Positions 19,383 to 26,407 of a DNA stretch of 64,000 bases are shown piece after piece. The notes under the pieces were generated by a model. The model searched no databases. It saw nothing but the letters and a program-made list of their open reading frames with translations, and was not told the DNA's origin. Positions within the stretch are counted from its first letter, which is position 1, and each line of letters begins with the position of its first letter. Both the position numbers and the translations under genes were made by a program. This DNA is from JAWXCE01 sp033764775 (GTDB lineage Bacteria > Pseudomonadota > Alphaproteobacteria > Rhizobiales > Rhodomicrobiaceae): assembly GCA_033764775.1 (NCBI GenBank), contig JANRIQ010000002.1, forward strand, positions 186,001-250,000, written 5' to 3'.

Positions 19383-19942
19383 TAGCCAACCTCTTTCATG
19401 GCGTATTTGAGGGAGTTCAGTTTGGTTTTGACCGAGGTGTCGATCATGCGGCTGCCGATCTTGACGATCAGGCCGCCGAGGATGCGCGGGTCGACACGCG
19501 TCTCGATCTTCGCCTCTTTGCCGAGCTTATTCCGCAGGGTCGCGCCAAGCTCGGACAGCTGGTCAGGGCTGAGCGGGGTTGCGGAGGTGACCTGCGCCAC
19601 CACCTCCTCGCGGTGGGATGACAGAAGCGAACGGAAGCCGGAGATCGCATCGGAGAGGGCGAAAAGCCGCCGGTTGCGGGCGAGGAGCGAGAGCAGGTTC
19701 GCCGTGAGCGGATCGAGGTTCAGCGCCTTCGCCACCGCGTCCATGGCGCGGGCTTGTTCGGCGGCTGAAAAGGCCGGGCTACGCACAAGACGCTGCAGAT
19801 CGTCGCTGCCTTTCAGGGCTTCGTCAACGGCGTCAAGGCCAGCGTTTACAACGTCCAGTTTGCCCTCGTCGCGCGCCAGCTCAAACAGCGCAGTGGCGTA
19901 CCGGCCCGCCATTCCAGCAACAAGAGGAGTTTCGCTTGCCAT
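19382..19942 (-). CDS. atpH: F1 ATP synthase delta subunit
   Basis: 186 residues. Peripheral-stalk subunit (OSCP). I chose the ATG at 19942, giving MASETPLVAGMAGRYATALF, the usual alphaproteobacterial start; the reading frame is open to an ATG at 20035, but that extension is not family-like. The C-terminal RVDPRILGGLIVKIGS is a strong signature. First gene of the F1 operon; F0 genes are not in the window, as expected in Alphaproteobacteria where they lie elsewhere. Confidence 0.95.
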   Translation of the reverse strand: MASETPLVAGMAGRYATALFELARDEGKLDVVNAGLDAVDEALKGSDDLQRLVRSPAFSAAEQARAMDAVAKALNLDPLTANLLSLLARNRRLFALSDAISGFRSLLSSHREEVVAQVTSATPLSPDQLSELGATLRNKLGKEAKIETRVDPRILGGLIVKIGSRMIDTSVKTKLNSLKYAMKEVG

Positions 19943-20128
19943 GACGCGTGCGCGGCCCTTGAGTTCATCGGGAGCAGACCTGCCGCCAAAATGCGCGCAA
20001 GCCATTGACGATAAGCCGTTTTCCGTTGGTCGCAAATCGCGCGCAAGGCCGGATCACAACTTTCGAGGTTTGTCTAGCACACGGTTTCTCGGGCGGCAAC
20101 CCGTCGCGAAAGGCGCGGCAATTTGTGC

Positions 20129-21817
20129 TTAAACGCTTGTGTGGTTTGAGCCTTGCTCGCCGCCCGGAACAACGTCCGCCGCAGCGACCATGGCGTCGGC
20201 GATTTCCGTCTCGGGAATGAGCGCGAGATCGGCGCCGCTCGCCAACAGGTGCTCCCGCTCGGCGTCAAAGCCCGCGCGCGAGATGATGCGGATGTCAGGG
20301 TTCAGCGTCCGCACCTGCCGCACAACGCCGACGGCGTCATAGGAGCTCGGTACGGCGATGAGCGCGGTTTTCGCCGCCTTGACGCCTGCCGCGAGAAGCG
20401 CCTCCGGCCTGTCGGCGGCGCCGCACACCGACCGATGGCCGGAGCGAATGAGAAGGTCGGAGCGGTCGCGGTCTGGCTCCACCACCACGAACGCGGCGCC
20501 CGCATCGCGCAGTCGCTGCACCACCCGCTGGCCAACCCGTCCATAGCCCACGACGATTGCGTGATCCCGGAGGTCGTAAGCGACCTCGGAGACGAGGGGC
20601 GGCGCTTCCGCGCGGCCCGGCGCGAGGCGGTCGAACATCCCGCCGTAGCGATTCACCACAAAGAACAGCGCCGGATTGAGCATGATGGACAGGATGGCGC
20701 CGGCGAGGATCAGGTCATGCGCGTCTTGGGGGATCACGTTCAACTTCAGCGAGAAAGCGGCCAGAATGAAGGAAAACTCGCCCACCTGCGCGAGGCTGAC
20801 CGCGACCATCGCCGCCGTGGAGCCTGGATAGCCGAACGCCGTCACGATGAAAAAAGCCGCCAGCGACTTGCCGAACACGATGATGAGCGTGACGCCGATC
20901 ACGGCGGGCCACTGCGTCACCAGGATTTGCGGGTTGAACAGCATGCCCGCCGCAACGAAAAACAGCACGGCGAAGGCGTCGCGCAGAGGCAGCGACCGTT
21001 CGGCGGCGTTTTGGCTGAGCTTCGATCCGGCGAGGATCATGCCGGCGAAAAACGCCCCGAGCGCGAAGGAGGCGCCCGCGACCTCTGCGGAGATGTAGGC
21101 GATGCCGAGCGCCAGCGCGAGCACCGAGAGCGTGAACAGCTCGCGCGATCCCGTCATGGCCACGCGGTCGAGAAGCCAGGGCACGACCCGCGGCCCGACC
21201 ACAATCATCGCCGCCATGAACGCCGTGACCTTCAGAACAGTCGTCGAGATCGTCAGCGCCACATCGCCGAAAGCGAGTTCGGATGCGTCGGCCGACAGGC
21301 TGGCCACGATCGGGACGATCACGAGCACGAGGATCATGATCAGGTCTTCAACCACAAGCCAGCCGACTGCGATGCGCCCACGTTTGGTCTCGATCAGCCC
21401 TTGCTCCTCCAGCGCCCGCAACATGACGACGGTGCTCGCTACGGACAGCGACACGCCGAAGACGAGGCTCGCAGTCAGCGACCAGCCGAGGAAGGCGCCG
21501 AACGCCGCCCCCATGGCCGTTGCTGCGGCCACCTGGCCAAGCGCGCCGGGCAGCGCAACCCATCGCACCTCGATGAGCTTTTCGACGGAGAAATGCAGAC
21601 CCACGCCGAACATCAGCAGGATGACACCCAACTCGGCCAGTTGCTTTGACAAGCCGATGTCGGCGACAAATCCGGGCGTGTACGGGCCGACCGCGATGCC
21701 GGCCAGTAGATAGCCGATGATCGGTGAAACGTTTGCCTTGTTGGCGATAAAACCAAGTATAAAGGCGAGCACGAAAGCGGCTACGAAAGTCGTGACCAGC
21801 GGCATTTCGAGCGGCAT
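20129..21817 (-). CDS. CPA2 monovalent cation:proton antiporter with RCK domain (YbaL/KefB-like)
   Basis: 562 residues. N-terminal Na+/H+-exchanger domain with about 12 membrane helices (residues 5-385) starting with the family pattern GFIANKANVSPIIGYLLAGI, then a cytoplasmic RCK/TrkA-N domain (about 410-540) with the NAD-binding HAIVVGYGRVGQRV motif. Such proteins exchange K+ or Na+ for protons, often gated by NAD(H) or glutathione adducts. Nearest resemblance by architecture is YbaL. It lies about 190 bp downstream... in map terms just upstream of atpH on the minus strand, and is likely a separate transcription unit. Confidence 0.88.
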   Translation of the reverse strand: MPLEMPLVTTFVAAFVLAFILGFIANKANVSPIIGYLLAGIAVGPYTPGFVADIGLSKQLAELGVILLMFGVGLHFSVEKLIEVRWVALPGALGQVAAATAMGAAFGAFLGWSLTASLVFGVSLSVASTVVMLRALEEQGLIETKRGRIAVGWLVVEDLIMILVLVIVPIVASLSADASELAFGDVALTISTTVLKVTAFMAAMIVVGPRVVPWLLDRVAMTGSRELFTLSVLALALGIAYISAEVAGASFALGAFFAGMILAGSKLSQNAAERSLPLRDAFAVLFFVAAGMLFNPQILVTQWPAVIGVTLIIVFGKSLAAFFIVTAFGYPGSTAAMVAVSLAQVGEFSFILAAFSLKLNVIPQDAHDLILAGAILSIMLNPALFFVVNRYGGMFDRLAPGRAEAPPLVSEVAYDLRDHAIVVGYGRVGQRVVQRLRDAGAAFVVVEPDRDRSDLLIRSGHRSVCGAADRPEALLAAGVKAAKTALIAVPSSYDAVGVVRQVRTLNPDIRIISRAGFDAEREHLLASGADLALIPETEIADAMVAAADVVPGGEQGSNHTSV

Positions 21818-21891
21818 CGAGCGTCCTCAGGCTGTAGGCTTCGGGCGGTGACGGGATTATTCTTGAAAATAGGTTCGCCGAGGCGCAAAAG

Positions 21892-22037
21892 CTACAGGAA
21901 ACTGTAAGGATCGATATCCACCTGCGCCATCACGCTGCCCTTGGCCTGCGGGGCGCGCGCGAGCCACTCGCGCATGTAGGCCTGTAAGTCCGCCTCCAGC
22001 GCCGCCTTCGCCAGCAGCCGGAACCGGTGGCGGCCGC
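21892..22037 (-). pseudogene. Detached copy of the priA 3' end
   Basis: On the minus strand this segment encodes the last 40-odd residues of PriA, ending in the same DIDPYSFL and stop codon as the intact priA at 23244. From 21901 to 22037 it aligns without gaps to 23253-23389 with 6 mismatches in 137 bases by my count. Homology stops abruptly at GGCCGC (22032-22037). It is probably the original 3' end of priA, separated from the rest by the island between the two copies. Confidence 0.85.
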
Positions 22038-22040
22038 AAC

Positions 22041-22071
22041 TTGATTTTTGAACGGCGTTACCGTACATAAT
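22041..22071 (+). promoter_or_regulatory. Putative promoter of higBA
   Basis: TTGATT at 22041-22046 followed after 17 bp by TACATA (22064-22069) overlapping CATAAT. The toxin start codon is at 22077, so transcription would begin at or near the start codon and the toxin may be read from a nearly leaderless mRNA. No ribosome site is visible upstream of the GTG, in line with this. Confidence 0.4.
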
Positions 22072-22076
22072 ATCTG

Positions 22077-22361
22077 GTGGATATTTACTCTGTCCGTCAT
22101 AAAGGTTTGCGCCGTCTTTTTGAAAAAGATGATGGCGGCGCCTTACCGGCCGAACTGATAGGCAAAATCCGGCGCGTCTTAACTGCGATTGTCAACGCCG
22201 GTAGAGTTGATGAAATAGCGACCATGCCCGGTTGGCGCCTGCATCCATTAAAGGGCGACCGGCAAGGCTATTGGTCAATCAGCGTTTCCGGCAACTGGCG
22301 CATAACTTTTCGCGTGGAAGACAACGGCGTGTTCGATCTGGATCTGGAGGACTATCACTAA
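22077..22361 (+). CDS. higB: HigB/RelE-family toxin
   Basis: 94 residues, GTG start. Family of ribosome-dependent mRNA endonucleases (plasmid maintenance killer type). Signatures: YSVRHKGLRRLFEKDD near the start, MPGWRLHPLKGDRQGYWSI and WRITFRV at the core, and the final LDLEDYH. Its stop overlaps the antitoxin ATG (TAATG). The pair lies just inside the island boundary created by the duplicated priA end, as expected for a stabilising module of a mobile segment. Confidence 0.92.
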   Translation: MDIYSVRHKGLRRLFEKDDGGALPAELIGKIRRVLTAIVNAGRVDEIATMPGWRLHPLKGDRQGYWSISVSGNWRITFRVEDNGVFDLDLEDYH

Positions 22362-22669
22362 TGCGCGGCCAGCCTTTGCAAATGGGCATGAAGCCTAGCC
22401 ACCCGGGTAGTTTCGTGCGCCACGACATTGTGGAGCACCACGGACTGACGGTCGCGCAGGCCGCCGAAGCGCTCGGCGTGCGCCGCGCCACGCTGTCCGA
22501 TCTCATCAACGAGCGCTCGGGGCTATCGCCCGAAATGGCGCTGCGGCTGGAAAAGGTGTTCGGCGTCAGCATGGATATGATGCTGCGGATTCAGGCGGCT
22601 TGGGATGCGGATGTGATGCGAGCGCGCTTTAAAGAAACTGCCTTCAAAGCCTTTACTCCCGTGACGTGA
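22361..22669 (+). CDS. higA: HigA-family antitoxin (XRE helix-turn-helix)
   Basis: 102 residues. Antitoxin that binds HigB and represses the operon. Family start KPSHPGSFVRHDIVE, then helix-turn-helix LTVAQAAEALGVRRATLSDLINERSG and SPEMALRLEKVFG. ATG 22361 overlaps the higB stop; CTGGAGG lies upstream inside higB. Toxin-first order is typical of higBA. Confidence 0.93.
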   Translation: MRGQPLQMGMKPSHPGSFVRHDIVEHHGLTVAQAAEALGVRRATLSDLINERSGLSPEMALRLEKVFGVSMDMMLRIQAAWDADVMRARFKETAFKAFTPVT

Positions 22670-22726
22670 AAGCTTACACGTCTACGAACAAAGAGGATCG
22701 GTCTAAACTCAACCAGTGAGGATCAT

Positions 22727-22912
22727 ATGTATATTGCCGTATGGTTTGTTGTGGCTATTGTCGCTGGCCTCATTGGTTTCAATATCGCGCGCAGCAAAGG
22801 AAAAGATGGTATTCTTTGGGGCATTGTTTGTTTCATTTTACCTATAGTTATTTTGTTTCTGTTAGCCTCATCCGTGCAACGTGAGAAAGCGGGGGGGGGG
22901 TGGCGTAACTGA
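22727..22912 (+). CDS. Small two-helix membrane protein, probably the 5' part of a gene split at a G tract
   Basis: 61 residues: two hydrophobic segments (about 3-20 and 29-47) separated by a basic RSKGKDG turn, then a short tail ending just after the ten-G run. GAGGATC precedes the ATG. Removing one G from the run would join this frame to the next open frame, giving one 173-residue protein with two N-terminal membrane helices and a soluble C-terminal part. AT-rich compared with the chromosome, so probably acquired. Confidence 0.6.
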   Translation: MYIAVWFVVAIVAGLIGFNIARSKGKDGILWGIVCFILPIVILFLLASSVQREKAGGGWRN

Positions 22913-23249
22913 CAGCCGGTGGGAAACTCTAGTCAGGTATGATCCAGACATAAACGCCGCAGTTGGACAATTAACACCTTTCGGAAACTCCGCTATTGCT
23001 CAGTTTAAAGACGCTTATTTAACGCTTCAAGACAAAGAGATAATACCTGCACTCGTGAGCGACATAATAGAGTCTACCAAGGCTTCAAAACTCCCCCCTT
23101 CAAATTTTAAGGAAATTGAAAACAAAACCGGCATTTCGGTATATTCGAATGGAAAAGAATATTGGGTGAATGGGCAGTTTTTTACTGCATTAGGCAATGC
23201 ACGAGCCTATGCTTCTGCCATGAGTAAAAAGCAAAAACAACTTTCATAA
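22881..23249 (+). CDS. Hypothetical soluble protein, probably the 3' part of the split gene
   Basis: 122 residues if the GTG at 22881 is used, but no ribosome site supports that start. The region after the G tract (from VTDSRWETL) reads as a coherent domain: WETLVRYDPDI, LTPFGNSAIAQFKDAYLTL, then a tail with YWVNGQFFTALGNARAYA. I do not recognise a named family. Its stop overlaps the convergent priA stop by 6 bp. It may be expressed only as a fusion with the upstream membrane segment when the G tract has nine bases. Confidence 0.5.
   Translation: MRKRGGGGVTDSRWETLVRYDPDINAAVGQLTPFGNSAIAQFKDAYLTLQDKEIIPALVSDIIESTKASKLPPSNFKEIENKTGISVYSNGKEYWVNGQFFTALGNARAYASAMSKKQKQLS
22891..22900 (+). repeat. 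Homopolymeric G tract (10 G)
   Basis: Ten consecutive G within the overlap of the two frames at 22727 and 22881. Loss of one G fuses them. Such tracts are prone to slipped-strand change, so this could be a phase-variation switch, a fixed frameshift, or a sequencing length error. Confidence 0.85.
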
Positions 23250-23389
23250 AAAACTGTAGGGGTCGATGTCCACCTGCGCCATCACGCTGCCCTTGGCCTG
23301 CGGCGCGCAAGCGAGCCACTCGCGCATGTAGGCCTGTAAGTCCGCCTCCAGCGCCGCCTTCGCCAGCAGCCGGAACCGGTGGCGGCCGC
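23244..23389 (-). repeat. Right copy of the priA 3'-end direct repeat
   Basis: Pairs with 21892-22037. Gap-free identity over 137 bases with 6 differences; three differences cluster in one stretch and change one residue (Arg in the left copy, Cys here). The repeats bracket about 1.2 kb of foreign-looking DNA. Confidence 0.85.
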
Positions 23390-25430
23390 GGATGACGGCG
23401 ATGGGCGCCTCGGCCGGCCCCAACACCTCGATGCGGCTCGCGCGCGGCGCCGCGAGCGCAAAGGCGCGGGCGTAGGCTTGGGCCTCCTCCCGCGTTTTGG
23501 CCGACACCAGCACGGCGGCGAGGCGCCCGAACGGCGGCATCCCCGCCTCCGCCCGCGCGGCGATCTCGCGTTCATAGAACTGCTCGCGGTCGCCGGAGAC
23601 GATGGCCTGCATCACCGGATGCTCGGGCAGATAGGTCTGGATGTAGCCGCGCCCGACCGTGCCTGAGCGCCCGGCGCGGCCCGTCACCTGGTTCAGCAAC
23701 TGGAAGGTGCGCTCGGCGGCGCGCGGGTCGGCCGTCGCCAAACTCAAATCCCCATCCACCACGCCGACGGTCGCGAGACGCGGGAAGTGGTGCCCCTTCG
23801 CCACAAGCTGCGTGCCGATGACGATGCGCGCCTCACCGGAGGCAACCGTCTCGATCACCTCGCGCAGCGCTTTCATGGTGGGCGTCAGATCGCTCGACAG
23901 GATCGCCGTCCGCATCTCCGGCCAGCGCTCCGCCACTTCCTCGGCGACGCGCTCGACCCCGGGGCCGCACGGCGCGAGATGATCCTCGGCGCCGCATTTC
24001 GGACAGGTCTTCGGCGTCGGCAGCATGAAGCCGCAGTGATGGCAAGCGAGCCGGTCGCGGAAGCGGTGCTCCACGAGATGCGCGGTGCATTGCGGGCAGT
24101 CGAGCCGGTGGCCGCATTTGCGGCACAGCGTCAGCGGCGCGTAGCCCCGGCGGTTGAGGAAAAGGAGCGCCTGCTCGCCGCGCGCCAGCGTCTCGTTCAC
24201 GGCGTCGACGAGGCGCGGCGACAGCCACCGCCCACGCTCCGGCTTGTCGATGCGCATGTCGATGGCCTCGATGTTCGGCATCGCGGCGCCTGCGAACCGC
24301 TCCTCGAGCCGGATGTGGTTGTAGCGCCCGCGCCGCACGTTCACGATCGAGTCGATAGAGGGCGTGGCGGACGCGAGCACGACCGCGCATTTGCCGAGCC
24401 AGCCGCGCGCCACAGCCATATCGCGGCCCTGATAACTGGCTTTGTCCTCCTGCTTATACGAAGCGTCGTGCTCCTCATCGACAACGATCAGGCCGAGATC
24501 GGCGAAAGGCAGGAACAGCGCGGAACGTGCGCCCGCCACCGCCTTCGCCTCGCCTGAGGCGACCGCGCGCCAGATGCGGCCCCGCTCGGCGGGCGAGACG
24601 GCCGAATGCCACTCCGCCGGGCGGCAGCCGAAGCGCGCTTCGAAACGGGCGAGGAACTGGCCGGTCAGCGCGATCTCCGGCAGCAGAATGAGCGACTGGC
24701 GCCCGCGCGCAATGGCCTCCGCCACCGCCTCGAAATAGACCTCCGTCTTGCCGGAGCCGGTGACCCCATCGAGCAGGCTGACGGAATACGCCCCCGCCGC
24801 AACGGCCTCGCGCAGGGAATGCGCAGCGCGGGCCTGGCTTGGGCCAAGCTCCACTTGCGCGAAGTCCGGCAAAGGCGCGCGCATTCGGGCGCGCGGCAAT
24901 TCCACCCGGACGAGCGCGCCTGCATCCGCTAGCCCGTCGATCACTGAGTAGCTCACGCCCGCCGCTTCGGCGAGCGCCGATTTCGGCCAAACGAGGCCAT
25001 TCGCGGCCGCCTCCAGCACGCGGGCGCGGCCAGGCGTCATGCGCGGCGGGACTGACCCGGCGAGGCGATAGCCCCAGCGCTGCGCCTCGGCGTCAAACGC
25101 CTCGGACGCGCTCATCATCATCTTCAGCGCCATGCCGAGCGGCGTCAGCGTGTACCGAGCGACCCACTCGGCGAACCGGCGCGACACCTCCGGCAGCGGC
25201 GCCGCGTCCAGCTTTTCGATGACGCTTTTCAGCTTTTTCGGCGGCGGATCGCCGGGCGCGCCGTCCCACACCACGCCGATGCGCTGCATGGGGCCAATCG
25301 GCGCCAGCACGAAATCGCCGGGCGCCAGCTCCACGCCCTCCGGCGCGAGGTAGTCGTAAGGTTGGTCGAGCCACAGCGGCATCAACACGGGGATGGTCGC
25401 GCTTGCGGCGACGCGGGTCGGTCTCGCCAT
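23244..25430 (-). CDS. priA: Primosomal protein N' (replication restart helicase)
   Basis: 728 residues, full length. DEAH-type 3'-5' helicase that reloads DnaB at stalled forks. Walker A GVTGSGKTE (222-230), DEEHD (318-322), and four CxxC-type zinc pairs (LCRKCGHRLDCPQC, CHHCGF, CPKCGAEDH). N-terminal DNA-binding domain begins LPEVSRRFAEWVARYT. Its last 146 bases are repeated at 21892-22037, so the present 3' end is probably a replacement brought in with the intervening island while keeping the protein intact. Confidence 0.96.
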   Translation of the reverse strand: MARPTRVAASATIPVLMPLWLDQPYDYLAPEGVELAPGDFVLAPIGPMQRIGVVWDGAPGDPPPKKLKSVIEKLDAAPLPEVSRRFAEWVARYTLTPLGMALKMMMSASEAFDAEAQRWGYRLAGSVPPRMTPGRARVLEAAANGLVWPKSALAEAAGVSYSVIDGLADAGALVRVELPRARMRAPLPDFAQVELGPSQARAAHSLREAVAAGAYSVSLLDGVTGSGKTEVYFEAVAEAIARGRQSLILLPEIALTGQFLARFEARFGCRPAEWHSAVSPAERGRIWRAVASGEAKAVAGARSALFLPFADLGLIVVDEEHDASYKQEDKASYQGRDMAVARGWLGKCAVVLASATPSIDSIVNVRRGRYNHIRLEERFAGAAMPNIEAIDMRIDKPERGRWLSPRLVDAVNETLARGEQALLFLNRRGYAPLTLCRKCGHRLDCPQCTAHLVEHRFRDRLACHHCGFMLPTPKTCPKCGAEDHLAPCGPGVERVAEEVAERWPEMRTAILSSDLTPTMKALREVIETVASGEARIVIGTQLVAKGHHFPRLATVGVVDGDLSLATADPRAAERTFQLLNQVTGRAGRSGTVGRGYIQTYLPEHPVMQAIVSGDREQFYEREIAARAEAGMPPFGRLAAVLVSAKTREEAQAYARAFALAAPRASRIEVLGPAEAPIAVIRGRHRFRLLAKAALEADLQAYMREWLACAPQAKGSVMAQVDIDPYSFL

Positions 25431-25488
25431 GCAAGTTATGTAGCGCGTTGTGCGATTCGGGTAAGGTGCTTTTACCGCTGGTTTTCGC

Positions 25489-25517
25489 TTGAACAGGTGC
25501 CGCCTTGCGAGTATCGT
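25489..25517 (+). promoter_or_regulatory. Putative rpsO promoter
   Basis: TTGAAC (25489-25494), 17-bp spacer, TATCGT (25512-25517), about 60 bp upstream of the ribosome site of rpsO. Reasonable match to a housekeeping promoter by eye. Confidence 0.4.
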
Positions 25518-25584
25518 TAAGGTTTAGCCGCGCTGGACGACATCCCGGCGCCGGCCGCAACCATCCCAACCAAAGGAGATGACG

Positions 25585-25854
25585 ATGTCGATCACGCCGG
25601 AGCGCAAGGAAGCGCTCATCAAGGAGTATGCGACGACCCCGAACGACACCGGGTCGCCCGAAGTGCAGGTCGCCATCCTCACCACGCGCATCAACGCCCT
25701 CACCGAGCATTTCAAGACGCACAAAAAAGACAACCACTCTCGCCGCGGCTTGCTCAAAATGGTGAGCCAGCGTCGTCGGTTGCTGGACTATGTGAAGTCA
25801 AAGGACGATGCGCGGTATCGTGGGTTGATCGAGCGTCTTGGCATCCGTCGCTAA
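25585..25854 (+). CDS. rpsO: 30S ribosomal protein S15
   Basis: 89 residues, the usual length. Binds 16S rRNA early in 30S assembly. Signatures GSPEVQVAILTTRINALTEH, HSRRGLLKMVSQRRRLLDY. I chose ATG 25585 because AAAGGAG (25572-25578) stands 6 bp upstream; the ATG at 25579 abuts the ribosome site and cannot be used well. Confidence 0.98.
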   Translation: MSITPERKEALIKEYATTPNDTGSPEVQVAILTTRINALTEHFKTHKKDNHSRRGLLKMVSQRRRLLDYVKSKDDARYRGLIERLGIRR

Positions 25855-25960
25855 GGGATCGCGCGGCGTCGGCTTATTTTTTTCTTAAGGGCGCCACGCT
25901 TGCTAGCAGCGGAGCAAAACTCCGCTAAGGTCTCGGTGTCAAATCAACCGGGAGGTAAAA

Positions 25961-26203
25961 ATGAAAAAGATTTTGATCGCCGGCGCCGTTCTGGCGCAGC
26001 TTTGCGGCGCAGCCTATGCGGCCGACGTCTCCAAAGAAGAAGAGGCCAAAATCGTCGAGGCGTTGAAGGCCATCGGCTGCGAGATCGGCGAGATCGAAAA
26101 GGAAAAGGACGGCTACGAGGTTGACGACGCCCAATGCAAGACGGGTCAAACCGACATCAAGCTGAACACAAAGTTTGAGATCACCAAGAAAAAAGGTGAA
26201 TAA
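25961..26203 (+). CDS. Small periplasmic protein, PepSY-like
   Basis: 80 residues. Signal peptide at 1-20 (ending AYA), mature part of 60 residues with two cysteines and the pattern EALKAIGCEIGEIEKEKDGYEVDDAQC, split here as EALKAIGC and DGYEVDDAQC, resembling small PepSY-type domains. GGGAGG precedes the ATG. It sits between rpsO and pnp, which are usually adjacent, and is followed by a strong terminator, so it probably has its own unit or shares that of rpsO. Function unknown; assignment to PepSY is tentative. Confidence 0.65.
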   Translation: MKKILIAGAVLAQLCGAAYAADVSKEEEAKIVEALKAIGCEIGEIEKEKDGYEVDDAQCKTGQTDIKLNTKFEITKKKGE

Positions 26204-26225
26204 ACGCGATCCCATCTGACCATGG

Positions 26226-26250
26226 AAGCGCGCCCTTGTGGCGCGCTTTT
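26226..26250 (+). terminator. Rho-independent terminator after the PepSY-like gene
   Basis: Stem AAGCGCGCC / GGCGCGCTT (9 bp, 5-base loop) ending in TTTT, starting 22 bp after the stop codon at 26203. Confidence 0.8.
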
Positions 26251-26407
26251 CGTTTGGGCCTTTGGCGCGTGCGTTTGCGCCGGTCTGCAAAGGCCGGTTT
26301 GCGCTAGGCGCGCCGGGCGTTTTGCGCTAATCCTTCGCTGTCGCACAAAGACGCAAAGACAAACGCCGGAGAAGGTCTCCGGCGCATCCGAATTGGAAAA
26401 AGAAGAA

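Noticed and set aside
19943..20035. Upstream extension of atpH
   Set aside because: In frame but not family-like; the ATG at 19942 gives the conserved N terminus.
20153..21649. 498-codon frame opposite the antiporter gene
   Set aside because: Antisense shadow with His/Arg/Glu-rich low-complexity translation; the antiporter on the other strand is clear.
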